The position numbers and the translations under genes were made by a program. The notes beneath the pieces are model-generated. The model did not search any database. It was not told the origin of the DNA and saw only the letters and a list, made by a program, of their open reading frames with translations. Of a stretch of 8,020 nucleotides of DNA, positions 1-5,827 are shown piece after piece. Source of the stretch: JAAXTT01 sp964530215 (GTDB lineage: Bacteria > Bacillota > Desulfotomaculia > Desulfotomaculales > Desulfocucumaceae). The stretch spans positions 1 through 8,020 of the forward strand of contig CAZHAJ010000082.1 in assembly GCA_964530215.1 (NCBI GenBank). The letters are read 5' to 3'. How positions within the stretch are numbered: the first letter of the stretch is position 1; each line of letters starts with the position of its first letter.

Positions 1-58
1 ATTTAGGACAGTTGGGGATATCCGACATAATAAGATTACTCCTTGTGATTATTTTTTA

Positions 59-85
59 GCTCTTATCAAAAATTTGTTTAAGAGC
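59..85 (-). terminator. Weak hairpin after the UPF0280 gene
   Basis: A perfect 7-bp inverted repeat, GCTCTTA (59-65) and TAAGAGC (79-85), can extend inward through CAAA/TTTG (67-70, 73-76). It begins 14 bp past the UPF0280 stop codon. On the minus strand it is followed by TAAAAAAT rather than a T-run, so it is not a canonical intrinsic terminator. It may protect the mRNA 3' end or be a weak terminator. Nothing else is recognisable in bases 1-98. Confidence 0.35.
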
Positions 86-98
86 CAATATAAACAAG

Positions 99-836
99 TT
101 ATAAAGGTGTTAATTTAATTCTACCCTTTATAGCTATTTTATCGCCCAGTATTGCTATGGCACCGGTAATATTAGGAACCGAGGTAGCAAATATTACTGC
201 ATTTTCCAAGTCTTCAGCTGATTTGACCATATTTGCAGCTGCAGTTGCTACCGCGTCTGCCAGCGGTACAGACGGGGACACAGTGATGACCGCATCAGCA
301 CAACCATAACTAAGGGAATGCCCCACTGTACCCGAAGAAGTACATATACCCAAAGGTGTGTCATAGGGATTTATTTCTATGCCCAGTCTGTAGCTGAACC
401 GTGATTTACCGGCATATACTCCGATAGTTCTTTTACTTCTGCTGCGCAAAAAAATATCACCACCGTTTTCCACAATAACATCTCTGGAGTATTTTAAAAG
501 CTCTGTTCCAATCAGTTCTGAAATGACTCCGGCCACTGATGCCATAGGACCTACACCAGCAGCTGCAGAACAATCCGCCATTTTACGGACTATTGCAGGT
601 GCCTCGGGAAGAATTTTATAGGGTACCAGTGATTTACCAAATTCGGGGTCTCTAGCTAGGTAATCTTCTAAAAGCTCCCGGTAATTAATTATCATTTGCT
701 TTACCATGCTAACAATGCTGTTGTTGTATCTATCTTTTCTTATGGCAATATCTAAATCAGTTTCTTTAACCATAACCTGGAAATGAGCCAAGTCTATCTG
801 GCGATGAGTTTGTCGATAGCTCCTGAATAGGTCCAA
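99..836 (-). CDS. UPF0280 (COG2122) ApbE-like protein of the homocysteine operon
   Basis: This 245-residue protein belongs to the UPF0280/COG2122 family, which has an ApbE-like fold. Visible family features are the N-terminal MVKETDLDIAIRKD block (22-35), GPMASVAGVISE (96-107), VENGGDIFL (122-130) and GICTSSGTVGHS (163-174), the last resembling the TSG region of ApbE flavin transferases. The Methanosarcina homologue has been implicated genetically in sulfide-dependent homocysteine formation; its reaction is not established. The start is TTG at 836, directly after the TAA of the ferredoxin gene (837-839) and in the same frame, so no longer start is possible without readthrough. A GGAGG (848-852), lying in the last codons of the upstream gene, sits 11 bases before the TTG, which implies translational coupling. 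It is the last gene of the SAM-riboswitch operon. Family call is strong; start is fairly sure; biochemical role is inferred. Confidence 0.88.
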   Translation of the reverse strand: MDLFRSYRQTHRQIDLAHFQVMVKETDLDIAIRKDRYNNSIVSMVKQMIINYRELLEDYLARDPEFGKSLVPYKILPEAPAIVRKMADCSAAAGVGPMASVAGVISELIGTELLKYSRDVIVENGGDIFLRSRSKRTIGVYAGKSRFSYRLGIEINPYDTPLGICTSSGTVGHSLSYGCADAVITVSPSVPLADAVATAAANMVKSAEDLENAVIFATSVPNITGAIAILGDKIAIKGRIKLTPL

Positions 837-1238
837 TTACAGCCTAACCTCCATTGCTTTGAATGGACATATCTTTACACAAAGCTGACAAACCACACAA
901 TGGTCACTATTAAAATGAACCTCCATAGAAGGTCTGTCAATATACAAAGCATTGGTGGGACAGGTTGCAGTACAGGCGCCACACATAACACATTTTTCCT
1001 CGTCACGGATTATATCTTGAGTTAGGGCTTCCACCTGCACACCAAGGCTTCTTAAGTATTCAATGCCTCTATCAAATTGTTGGCCAATAATTTCCAGAAC
1101 CATGGTTCCTTCTTTCAGGGGATTTACATTTGCCTTAATTATATTTACCTCTAAGTCATAATCCTTTACCAGTTTGGAAATTATTGGCTTGTCTGATATG
1201 CTGGTGTTAAACCTTAGTACTATTTTTTTAGGGGACAT
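837..1238 (-). CDS. NIL domain plus two [4Fe-4S] cluster ferredoxin protein
   Basis: This 133-residue protein joins an N-terminal NIL domain (about 4-75; the small ligand-binding domain also found at the C-terminus of the methionine importer ATPase MetN) to a bacterial-type ferredoxin domain. Cluster-binding cysteines are C83, C86, C89, C93 and C114, C117, C120, C124, in two CxxCxxCxxxCP motifs. It should be a cytoplasmic electron carrier; with the DUF39 protein it forms the pair linked in methanogens and other anaerobes to reductive insertion of sulfide to make homocysteine. The NIL domain might sense methionine, which is inference. The start ATG at 1238 follows AAGGAGGG (1248-1255) by about 9 bases. 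It lies 34 bp after the DUF39 gene, and its stop abuts the UPF0280 start. Confidence 0.92.
   Translation of the reverse strand: MSPKKIVLRFNTSISDKPIISKLVKDYDLEVNIIKANVNPLKEGTMVLEIIGQQFDRGIEYLRSLGVQVEALTQDIIRDEEKCVMCGACTATCPTNALYIDRPSMEVHFNSDHCVVCQLCVKICPFKAMEVRL
848..852 (-). promoter_or_regulatory. Shine-Dalgarno for the TTG start at 836
   Basis: GGAGG is embedded in the final codons (Met-Glu-Val) of the ferredoxin gene, 11 bases before the TTG start of the UPF0280 gene. The spacing is longer than ideal, but this is the only good site, and it supports separate re-initiation rather than fusion of the two same-frame genes. Confidence 0.6.
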
Positions 1239-1272
1239 TAAAAAATTCCCTCCTTATATGATTATACTCAAG

Positions 1273-2463
1273 TTAACTGTTTAAAGTTTTGCCGGAAAGA
1301 TTATCATCAGGTGAAGGTAATTTCTGAACCGGCTCATTCAGTAAAAACTTGCCATTGTCAATCCATTCCTTAAGAATAGATGCTACTTTTTTAGCTTTTG
1401 TATAGCTTGAAAGTGGAGCAGTGGGAATATCCTTACCGTTTATGTTAATTTTTCCGCTTTTTAGTTCTGCATAGCTTGCATATCCGAAAGTGGTGGAGCT
1501 TTTATTGGGATAATCATTGCTGTAATCTACAATAGGAGCGTACAGATCTTGATCAGAGACAGCCGCGTATTTTGCTATTTCTTCATTAAGTATAGGGATG
1601 GGAATGCCTATTCCTACTGCCAAGGAACATCCGTAACCAGTGAAGCTTACACCCTTTAACCAGTCGGCAGACATTTGTTTTAGATCACCCATAACTGTCA
1701 AAGTTCCTCCGGCAGGACCTAATTCTTTTCCATCTTTAGATTTCATAATGGAAGGAAAATGCTGGGTTCCGTTCCAAGCTACATATCCGATACCACCACC
1801 GAGAAATATCCTTGTTCCTAAACCAATGGTTTTAAAGTAAGGATCCTTCATCAGAGGACTAAGCTGTCCTGAAGTCGAGTAATGAGCATTTCCCATTCGG
1901 GGTTTCAGCATCCCCATATATGTATATATGTTCCTGTCAGAAGTATTTATGGCGCAGTTATAGTTTTGATAAGCATTACGGGGATTGAATAGTAATGCTT
2001 CGTTAATCCCGTCAAGTGTAACGGTGGTGTTAATTTCTTTTCTTGGGTAGCAGTCGGTTCCATAGCTTGCAGCTTCCAGCTGAATATGCTTACCTGACAC
2101 TAATTCTTCAATAATATGGCCTCCACCATATTTAAATTCACCCGGGAAATTACTGTTTAGGGGGTCATCTCTATGGGTTTCGGTGGCACCTATATAAGCA
2201 TCCACTGCCGCAATGCCGGCATATGCGGGCACTCCGTTAAGCCAGACCTTCTGCATTCTTATCCGGGGAGAAGAGTGGCCAAAGTTTAAAAATGCTCCGG
2301 AAGAGCACATGGGTGCAAAGGTTCCGGTGGTTACGACATCAACTTTCTGGGATGCTTTTGAAATTCCTTCATCATTCACCAAAGATATAAAGTCATCTGC
2401 CGTTAGCACCACCGCTTTTCCTGATTTGATTTTTGCATTAATTTCTGAATAGCTTTTTTGCAT
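1273..2463 (-). CDS. DUF39 (COG1900) homocysteine biosynthesis protein
   Basis: This 396-residue protein is a DUF39/COG1900 family member, annotated as homocysteine biosynthesis protein. In anaerobes the family is linked to making homocysteine directly from sulfide and aspartate semialdehyde, bypassing O-acylhomoserine. Visible features are the SYSEINAKI start, VVTTGTFAPMCSSGAFLNFGH (around 44-64, containing C53), the glycine-rich FPGEFKYGGGH stretch, ASYGTDCYPRKE (containing C138) and GLGTRIFLGGGIGYVAWNGTQH. C53 and C138 are likely the conserved cysteines proposed to carry sulfur. It lacks the C-terminal CBS pair of some archaeal homologues, whose role may pass to the NIL protein next door. 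I start at ATG 2463, matching the family; a TTG three codons earlier (2472) is better spaced from AAGGGATGA and is an alternative. It is first in the operon, directly under the SAM riboswitch. Confidence 0.92.
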   Translation of the reverse strand: MQKSYSEINAKIKSGKAVVLTADDFISLVNDEGISKASQKVDVVTTGTFAPMCSSGAFLNFGHSSPRIRMQKVWLNGVPAYAGIAAVDAYIGATETHRDDPLNSNFPGEFKYGGGHIIEELVSGKHIQLEAASYGTDCYPRKEINTTVTLDGINEALLFNPRNAYQNYNCAINTSDRNIYTYMGMLKPRMGNAHYSTSGQLSPLMKDPYFKTIGLGTRIFLGGGIGYVAWNGTQHFPSIMKSKDGKELGPAGGTLTVMGDLKQMSADWLKGVSFTGYGCSLAVGIGIPIPILNEEIAKYAAVSDQDLYAPIVDYSNDYPNKSSTTFGYASYAELKSGKININGKDIPTAPLSSYTKAKKVASILKEWIDNGKFLLNEPVQKLPSPDDNLSGKTLNS

Positions 2464-2503
2464 AAAAAACAATCATCCCTTCATAAAACATAATTGAGAT
2501 CAA

Positions 2504-2530
2504 TAAAACCTCTTCCCGAAAAAGAAGAGG
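2504..2530 (-). terminator. Riboswitch-controlled intrinsic terminator
   Basis: On the minus strand CCTCTTC (2530-2524) pairs with GAAGAGG (2515-2509), followed by TTTTATT. Its 5' arm CCTCTT can instead pair with AAGAGG (2553-2548), the 3' strand of riboswitch helix P1, forming an antiterminator. With SAM bound, P1 closes, the terminator forms and the operon is switched off. Confidence 0.88.
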
Positions 2531-2548
2531 CTGCTTGATTTTGCCAAC

Positions 2549-2658
2549 CTCTTATCTACCAGAAGCTTTATACCTCTGCAGGAATTAGCACCATGCCATT
2601 GTGAATAGCTGGTTGCCGGGCTTCACAGGGCCAGTCCCTCCACCACTCCGGATAAGAG
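2549..2658 (-). ncRNA. SAM-I riboswitch (S-box leader)
   Basis: The minus strand carries a full S-box aptamer. P1 is an 8-bp helix, CTCTTATC (2658-2651) with GATAAGAG (2556-2549). The core includes GGTGGAGGGACTGGCCC, then TGAAGCCCGGCAACC (about 2626-2612), ATGGTGCTAATTCC (about 2595-2582) and the CAG before P4; these are the invariant elements of Rfam-type SAM-I riboswitches, including the kink-turn and SAM pocket. It precedes the DUF39 start by about 85 bases and overlaps antiterminator logic with the downstream terminator. It should repress the homocysteine operon when S-adenosylmethionine is plentiful. The recognition is by eye but the core is very close to consensus. Confidence 0.96.
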
Positions 2659-2681
2659 TTTTATTGTATTTTCTGTTGATA

Positions 2682-2711
2682 AGTATAACAATATCAACTT
2701 ATAGCTGTCAA
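2682..2711 (-). promoter_or_regulatory. SigA-type promoter of the homocysteine operon
   Basis: On the minus strand a perfect -35 TTGACA (2711-2706) and TATACT (2687-2682) are separated by 18 bases, placing the transcript start near 2675, about 17 bases before riboswitch P1. The -35 lies within the palindrome TGTCATTGACA, and the -10 is flanked by the inverted repeat GTTGATA (2675-2681) / TATCAAC (2692-2698), which could be operators. It starts 52 bp downstream of the sigK stop. Confidence 0.75.
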
Positions 2712-2762
2712 TGACAATTTCGCTTTTTTTAGCTATACTGAAACTACAATAAATTACAGTAA

Positions 2763-3485
2763 TTATGTTGTTATGTTTTCCTTTGTTGAATCCATAGCAA
2801 AATTTTGATTTAAACGATTTATGGCTTTCTTTTCAATACGGGACACATAAGATCTGGAGATTCCCAGATTTTTAGCTATTTCCCTTTGAGTAAAACGAAT
2901 CCCTTTATATAATCCATAACGCATTATAATAACCTTTTTCTCCTGGCCATTTAAGGTATTTATTTTTTTCCATAAACGATTTTTTTCGAACTCTCCTGAT
3001 ACGGCACTGATAACGGTTTCGGGATCAGTACCAAGCACATCTATAAGACTTAATTGATTACCGTTTTTATCGGTCCCTATAGGTTCATATAAAGAACAGT
3101 CAGAACGATATTTTTTTCTGGCTCGAAAATACATCAAAATTTCATTTTCAATGCATTTAGAGGCATAGGTAGCTAGACGGGTTGATTTGCTGGGATTATA
3201 TGTATTGACGGCTTTAATTAAGCCAATGGAACCTATGGATACCAAGTCATCAAAATCTTCACCTTCTCCATCAAATTTTTTAATGATATGAGCTACCAGC
3301 CGCAAATTCCTTTCCACCAGGATATTTTTTGCTGACTGGCTACCACTTAGGGCAAGAATTAGGTATCTCTGCTCTTCTTCTTCACTTAAAGGTTTGGGGA
3401 AACTGTTGCTGGTTACATATGCCAGCAACAGAGCAAGACCATTTACAATCGATAGTACTGCTATGGCTATTGTCCCTGACAGCAT
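2763..3485 (-). CDS. sigK: RNA polymerase sporulation sigma factor SigK (pro-sigma-K)
   Basis: This 240-residue protein aligns from end to end, by memory, with Bacillus pro-sigma-K (241 residues). It has a hydrophobic N-terminal pro-sequence (about 1-22) then YVTSNSFPKPLS, matching the YVKNNAFPQPLS processing region; sigma region 2 (about 57-126, with NLRLVAHIIKKF and CIENEILMYFRA) and region 4 with its HTH (about 176-226, TQREIAKNLGISRSYVSRIEKKA). It directs late mother-cell transcription during sporulation and is presumably held at the membrane until cleaved. The start is ATG 3485, behind a perfect GGAGGGG; a TTG 18 codons upstream has no site and would bury the pro-sequence. The gene is contiguous, with no skin-type insertion. 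No terminator is seen after it, so its transcript may enter the riboswitch region. Confidence 0.95.
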   Translation of the reverse strand: MLSGTIAIAVLSIVNGLALLLAYVTSNSFPKPLSEEEEQRYLILALSGSQSAKNILVERNLRLVAHIIKKFDGEGEDFDDLVSIGSIGLIKAVNTYNPSKSTRLATYASKCIENEILMYFRARKKYRSDCSLYEPIGTDKNGNQLSLIDVLGTDPETVISAVSGEFEKNRLWKKINTLNGQEKKVIIMRYGLYKGIRFTQREIAKNLGISRSYVSRIEKKAINRLNQNFAMDSTKENITT

Positions 3486-3791
3486 ATAATCCCCTCCAAA
3501 TTCAAAGTTAAATGCTTTAAATATTATTAAAAAGGTCAAAAAATGTGCCTGTCCCGAGAGAAATATTTAATTAGAATTTTGTAGTAAAAAAAATTTAACT
3601 AGGATAAAATAAAAATATTTTGAATCACTGTGCATATACACGAAAATGAATGCTTTTAGATGCGTATCATCTCCATATGTCCTTTAAGAGTTTTTTTCGG
3701 TATTGAACAGTTGTAGAAAAAAGGTTAGCTTTTAAAAAGAGTTCCAGCTTAAAGGTGATTAAAAAGAGGTTTAAACTATGGGGTGGATGAT
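3486..3791. other. 306-bp divergent intergenic region, sigK / ktrA
   Basis: No gene is seen here. It must hold the promoters of both divergent genes, but no strong SigA hexamers stand out; TTGAAC (3703-3708) with TAGCTT (3726-3731) at 17-base spacing is only a weak candidate for ktrA. A SigE-type promoter would be expected for sigK but I could not identify one convincingly. Small structures present are AGATG-cgtat-CATCT (3658-3672), a near-palindrome GTGCATATACAC, and a 10-bp direct repeat TTAAAAAGAG (3732-3741 and 3759-3768) just upstream of the ktrA start. No c-di-AMP (ydaO) riboswitch consensus is visible, although such elements often precede potassium uptake genes. Confidence 0.5.
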
Positions 3792-4445
3792 ATGAAGCAA
3801 TTTGCCATAATAGGTTTAGGACGTTTTGGTGAGAGTTTAGCAATTACCCTGACAAAAATGGGTTATGAAGTCTTGGCTATTGACGCAGACGAAGATAAAG
3901 TAGAAGAGATTTCTGATTTGGTTACGCATTCGGTTCAGGCTAATGCTCTGGATGAACTGGCGTTGAAATCTTTGGGATTAAGAAACTTTGATGTTGTGGT
4001 AGTGGCTATAGGTCAAGATATCCAGGCAAATATAATGGTGACAGTAATGCTAAAGGAAATGGGAGTAAAAAAAGTTATGGCAAAAGCTGCATCTGATTTG
4101 CATGGCACGGTATTGAAGAAAATCGGTGCCGATATTGTAATTTTCCCTGAAAAGGACATGGGTGAGAGGGTTGCCTGGTCCCTTGTGTCCAACAATATAA
4201 TTGATCAAATCAATCTTTCGCCTGACTTTAGTCTTCTGGAACTTGAGGCGCCAATGATATTTGTAGGTACAACTCTCAGAAAATCAGATCTTCGGAAGGA
4301 ATATGGGTTTAGTGTGCTGGCTATCAGGCGTGACAATGAATTTATAATAAATCCTGATCCCGGTGAGGTAATAGGTGCAGGGGATACTTTGATCGGAATC
4401 GGTGATAATGAAAAGCTGAAAGCCCTGGAAAGAGATAGTGATTAG
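3792..4445 (+). CDS. KtrA/TrkA-type potassium uptake regulator (RCK protein)
   Basis: This 217-residue cytoplasmic protein is a Ktr/Trk potassium-channel gating subunit. An RCK_N Rossmann domain (about 1-118) shows the dinucleotide motif GLGRFG (8-13) and acidic residues after strand 2 (D31, D33). An RCK_C domain (about 135-214), the site where this family binds c-di-AMP or other effectors, has TLRKSDLRKEYGFSVLAIRRD and the terminal GAGDTLIGIG. The length fits KtrA. The start is ATG 3792, five bases after GGGGTGG; an in-frame GTG at 3783 overlaps that site and is unlikely. No KtrB/TrkH membrane partner lies within the window. The gene is followed by a heptanucleotide repeat and a strong terminator. 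Confidence 0.93.
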   Translation: MKQFAIIGLGRFGESLAITLTKMGYEVLAIDADEDKVEEISDLVTHSVQANALDELALKSLGLRNFDVVVVAIGQDIQANIMVTVMLKEMGVKKVMAKAASDLHGTVLKKIGADIVIFPEKDMGERVAWSLVSNNIIDQINLSPDFSLLELEAPMIFVGTTLRKSDLRKEYGFSVLAIRRDNEFIINPDPGEVIGAGDTLIGIGDNEKLKALERDSD

Positions 4446-4483
4446 GTAAATATTTGAATAAGCATATTTAATTTAGAGGAAGA

Positions 4484-4510
4484 CAGAAGTCAGAAGACAG
4501 AATCCAGAAT
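4484..4510. repeat. Degenerate 7-bp tandem repeat (CAGAAGT-like)
   Basis: Four consecutive heptamers read CAGAAGT, CAGAAGA, CAGAATC, CAGAAT, preceded by a partial unit GAAGA. They lie between the ktrA stop and its terminator and code for nothing visible. Short repeats of this kind recur between genes in some bacterial genomes; whether this genome carries more copies cannot be seen here. Confidence 0.6.
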
Positions 4511-4550
4511 TATAAAAAATTAAGTCAAGGCAATTTGACACATAGCCAGA

Positions 4551-4585
4551 AAAAAGCCTCCTGTATAATTATCAGGAGGCTTTTT
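4551..4585. terminator. Bidirectional intrinsic terminator
   Basis: A perfect 13-bp inverted repeat, AAAAAGCCTCCTG (4551-4563) and CAGGAGGCTTTTT (4573-4585), with a 9-base loop. It gives a GC-rich stem followed by a T-run on both strands, so it ends ktrA transcription on the plus strand and the convergent minus-strand gene that stops at 4614. Confidence 0.93.
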
Positions 4586-4613
4586 ATTATTATTATTTGA
4601 TATTTCGTTAAAC

Positions 4614-4889
4614 TTACATCAAGCTAGATAATTCCAAGTAATTCTTTCTTTCGATATTTATTTTATTTTCCAATGGACATTGGAAACAACTGCTGTTTTC
4701 ATTGTTTAGAGGACATAATTCTTTTTTTGTATTATTGGTTAACTCATATATACAAATACCATCAATAGCGGACTCGCAATCATAACAGTTAATATAAATA
4801 GCATTATCTGTCCATAGCTTTGATATAGCTTTTCTTTCGGACAGAGGTGCTAGAATAGTGCGCATTGATTTTATGCGCATAGTTGCCAT
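4614..4889 (-). CDS. Small six-cysteine hypothetical protein
   Basis: This 91-residue soluble protein matches no family I recognise. Its start is ATG 4889, seven bases after AAAGGGGG; two more ATGs upstream (to 4910) overlap or precede that site and are unlikely. The N-terminus is basic (MATMRIKSMR). The middle holds six cysteines: C35 and C38 (CYDC), C46, C59 (LCP), C68 and C71 (CFQC). Two CxxC pairs plus two single cysteines suggest zinc or iron-sulfur binding, but that is inference from spacing only. It lies 102 bp after the 55-codon gene on the same strand and ends just before the shared terminator. A 6-bp hairpin (4923-4938) and an AAATATGAA motif (4953-4961) lie upstream. A weak promoter, TTAACT with TATATA at 17-base spacing, may precede it. 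Confidence 0.7.
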   Translation of the reverse strand: MATMRIKSMRTILAPLSERKAISKLWTDNAIYINCYDCESAIDGICIYELTNNTKKELCPLNNENSSCFQCPLENKINIERKNYLELSSLM

Positions 4890-4991
4890 GTTATGGCCCC
4901 CTTTCATCATAAAGGCAGATTTGATTGCCGCTGCAATCCTTTCTTGATATATAAATATGAACCACGTTATAGTTAATTTTAAAATTACCTG

Positions 4992-5159
4992 TTACAGACT
5001 TCGTCGCCACCATAATATGGCACCCTCTTTCCTAAGATTAAGCCTTACATAAACTTTATCTTTACAGATTAAATTCAACTGAGGATGTTCACTGGCCCAT
5101 TGATCTTGGATATATTTTCTCATTAATAGAGGGTCATTTGTTTTACCGGAAGTAATCAT
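4992..5159 (-). CDS. 55-residue hypothetical protein
   Basis: This is a short basic protein with no recognised family, predicted to be soluble. It ends in a hydrophobic-basic tail, AILWWRRSL. The start is ATG 5159, preceded by GGAAGGGGGAG, one of the strongest ribosome binding sites in the window; a longer reading to 5219 runs through the promoter and is rejected. It has its own extended -10 promoter giving a leader of about 18 nt, and an imperfect dyad lies just upstream of that promoter. The strong expression signals support a real gene. It lies between the XRE regulator and the six-cysteine protein on the same strand. A short sRNA overlapping this region is an alternative. Confidence 0.62.
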   Translation of the reverse strand: MITSGKTNDPLLMRKYIQDQWASEHPQLNLICKDKVYVRLNLRKEGAILWWRRSL

Positions 5160-5183
5160 ATGCTCCCCCTTCCTTTGAGTTAT

Positions 5184-5192
5184 ATTATAACA
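5184..5192 (-). promoter_or_regulatory. Extended -10 promoter of the 55-codon gene
   Basis: The minus strand reads TG-T-TATAAT (5192-5184), a perfect -10 with the TGn extension that can compensate for a poor -35. Transcription would start near 5177, about 18 nt before the ATG. The imperfect dyad CTTGTT (5196-5201) / AACAAG (5215-5220), centred on TATGCATA (5205-5212), covers the -35 area and could be an operator. Confidence 0.65.
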
Positions 5193-5228
5193 TGGCTTGT
5201 TAAATATGCATACAAACAAGTTTATAAT

Positions 5229-5627
5229 TTATTTGTCTCGCCGAGAAATGAAAATCAATTTTAGTGCTTCCATCTCTTCAAGGGTAAAGCCGACTTTGTA
5301 AATATCTCGGGCAAATTCCAGAAAAGGAGTGTTTTCTTCCTTCGATATAAATTGGCGCAATTCGCTATCCAGATGCTTTAGCATTTCATCCTTTTCATTA
5401 AGGGAGACAATGTCAAAATCTTCAAATAAAAGGCTTTTAGTGTCATATTCTAAAACTTCAGCAATTAAGCGAAGTTTTTTAAGTGACGGATTAGCTTTTC
5501 CATTTTCAATTTTGGAAAGATGGCTTTGGGTAATACCGGAGCTCTCTGCTAAAAGGTGTTGCTCCATTCCTCTGGAAAGCCTTAGCCTGCGAATAGTATC
5601 CCCTAAACTAGATGTTCCCTTGCCCAA
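5229..5627 (-). CDS. XRE-family HTH transcriptional regulator
   Basis: This 132-residue DNA-binding protein has an N-terminal HTH_3 domain (about 8-66). LAESSGITQSHLSKIENGKANPS (26-48) is the classic helix-turn-helix with the SxIExGxxxPS ending. The C-terminal part (about 75-132) is charged and helical, ending in FTLEEMEALKLIFISRRD, and has no recognised effector domain. The start is ambiguous: TTG 5627 with GGGGGTG about six bases upstream is preferred; GTG 5636 is possible. A longer TTG reading (to 5720) would add a hydrophobic segment but has no ribosome site and overlaps a promoter (5673-5701), so it is rejected. It is divergent from the amidinotransferase gene and likely regulates it and perhaps itself. 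Confidence 0.87.
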   Translation of the reverse strand: MGKGTSSLGDTIRRLRLSRGMEQHLLAESSGITQSHLSKIENGKANPSLKKLRLIAEVLEYDTKSLLFEDFDIVSLNEKDEMLKHLDSELRQFISKEENTPFLEFARDIYKVGFTLEEMEALKLIFISRRDK

Positions 5628-5652
5628 GTCCTTCACCCCCAGTAAGAGATTT

Positions 5653-5664
5653 ATATTTAAATAT
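5653..5664. repeat. 12-bp palindrome in the XRE leader
   Basis: ATATTTAAATAT is a perfect palindrome next to the predicted transcript start of the XRE gene. It could be an autoregulatory operator, but a chance palindrome in AT-rich DNA is equally plausible. Confidence 0.3.
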
Positions 5665-5672
5665 TTACATAT

Positions 5673-5701
5673 AGTATAAATGCTGTAAATGAATAGGGCA
5701 A
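5673..5701 (-). promoter_or_regulatory. Promoter of the XRE regulator gene
   Basis: On the minus strand, -35 TTGCCC (5701-5696) and -10 TATACT (5678-5673) are separated by 17 bases, with a start near 5666, about 40 nt before the TTG start codon. Its place inside the longer possible reading frame argues for the shorter protein. Confidence 0.55.
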
Positions 5702-5761
5702 CATATAATATTACAAGCAATCATGTATGGGTAAAGAAAATATATTTATTCATATATATTC

Positions 5762-5790
5762 TTGACAAATATGAATATGGGTAATATTCT
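5762..5790 (+). promoter_or_regulatory. Promoter of the amidinotransferase gene with overlapping repeats
   Basis: A perfect TTGACA (5762-5767), 17-base spacer and TATTCT (5785-5790) predict a start near 5797 and a leader of about 125 nt. The promoter is packed with repeats: ATTCATAT (5748-5755) inverted with ATATGAAT (5769-5776), and GAATAT (5773-5778) inverted with ATATTC (5784-5789) over the -10. The 13-mer AATATGAATATGG (5768-5780) recurs with one change at 5826-5838. These are candidate binding sites for the divergently encoded XRE protein. Confidence 0.7.
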
Positions 5791-5827
5791 ATTGTTAGAG
5801 GAAAATAAAATATTTTTTTCTAATCAA

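Noticed and set aside
1640..2452. Plus-strand open frames within the DUF39 gene
   Set aside because: They are antisense shadows of a clear family gene, without ribosome sites or family features.
3486..3539. N-terminal extension of SigK from an upstream TTG
   Set aside because: It has no ribosome site, and the ATG at 3485 has a perfect GGAGGGG and gives exactly the family's pro-sequence length.
3545..3555. GTGCCTGTCCC upstream of sigK as a repeat-element remnant
   Set aside because: Only one copy is visible and it has no flanking structure; a mobile-element claim needs genome-wide copies.
3600..3650. SigE-like promoter (AAATATT ... CATATACA) on the plus strand
   Set aside because: The -10 match is partial, spacing is one base short, and it faces ktrA rather than sigK; AT-rich chance is likely.
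3783..3791. GTG start three codons earlier for KtrA
   Set aside because: It overlaps the Shine-Dalgarno of the ATG at 3792, and the family starts MKQFAxIGLGRFG.
5628..5720. XRE regulator with an N-terminal hydrophobic (membrane) segment
   Set aside because: The upstream TTG lacks a ribosome site and the segment overlaps a promoter (5673-5701); the short form is a full HTH protein with a good site.
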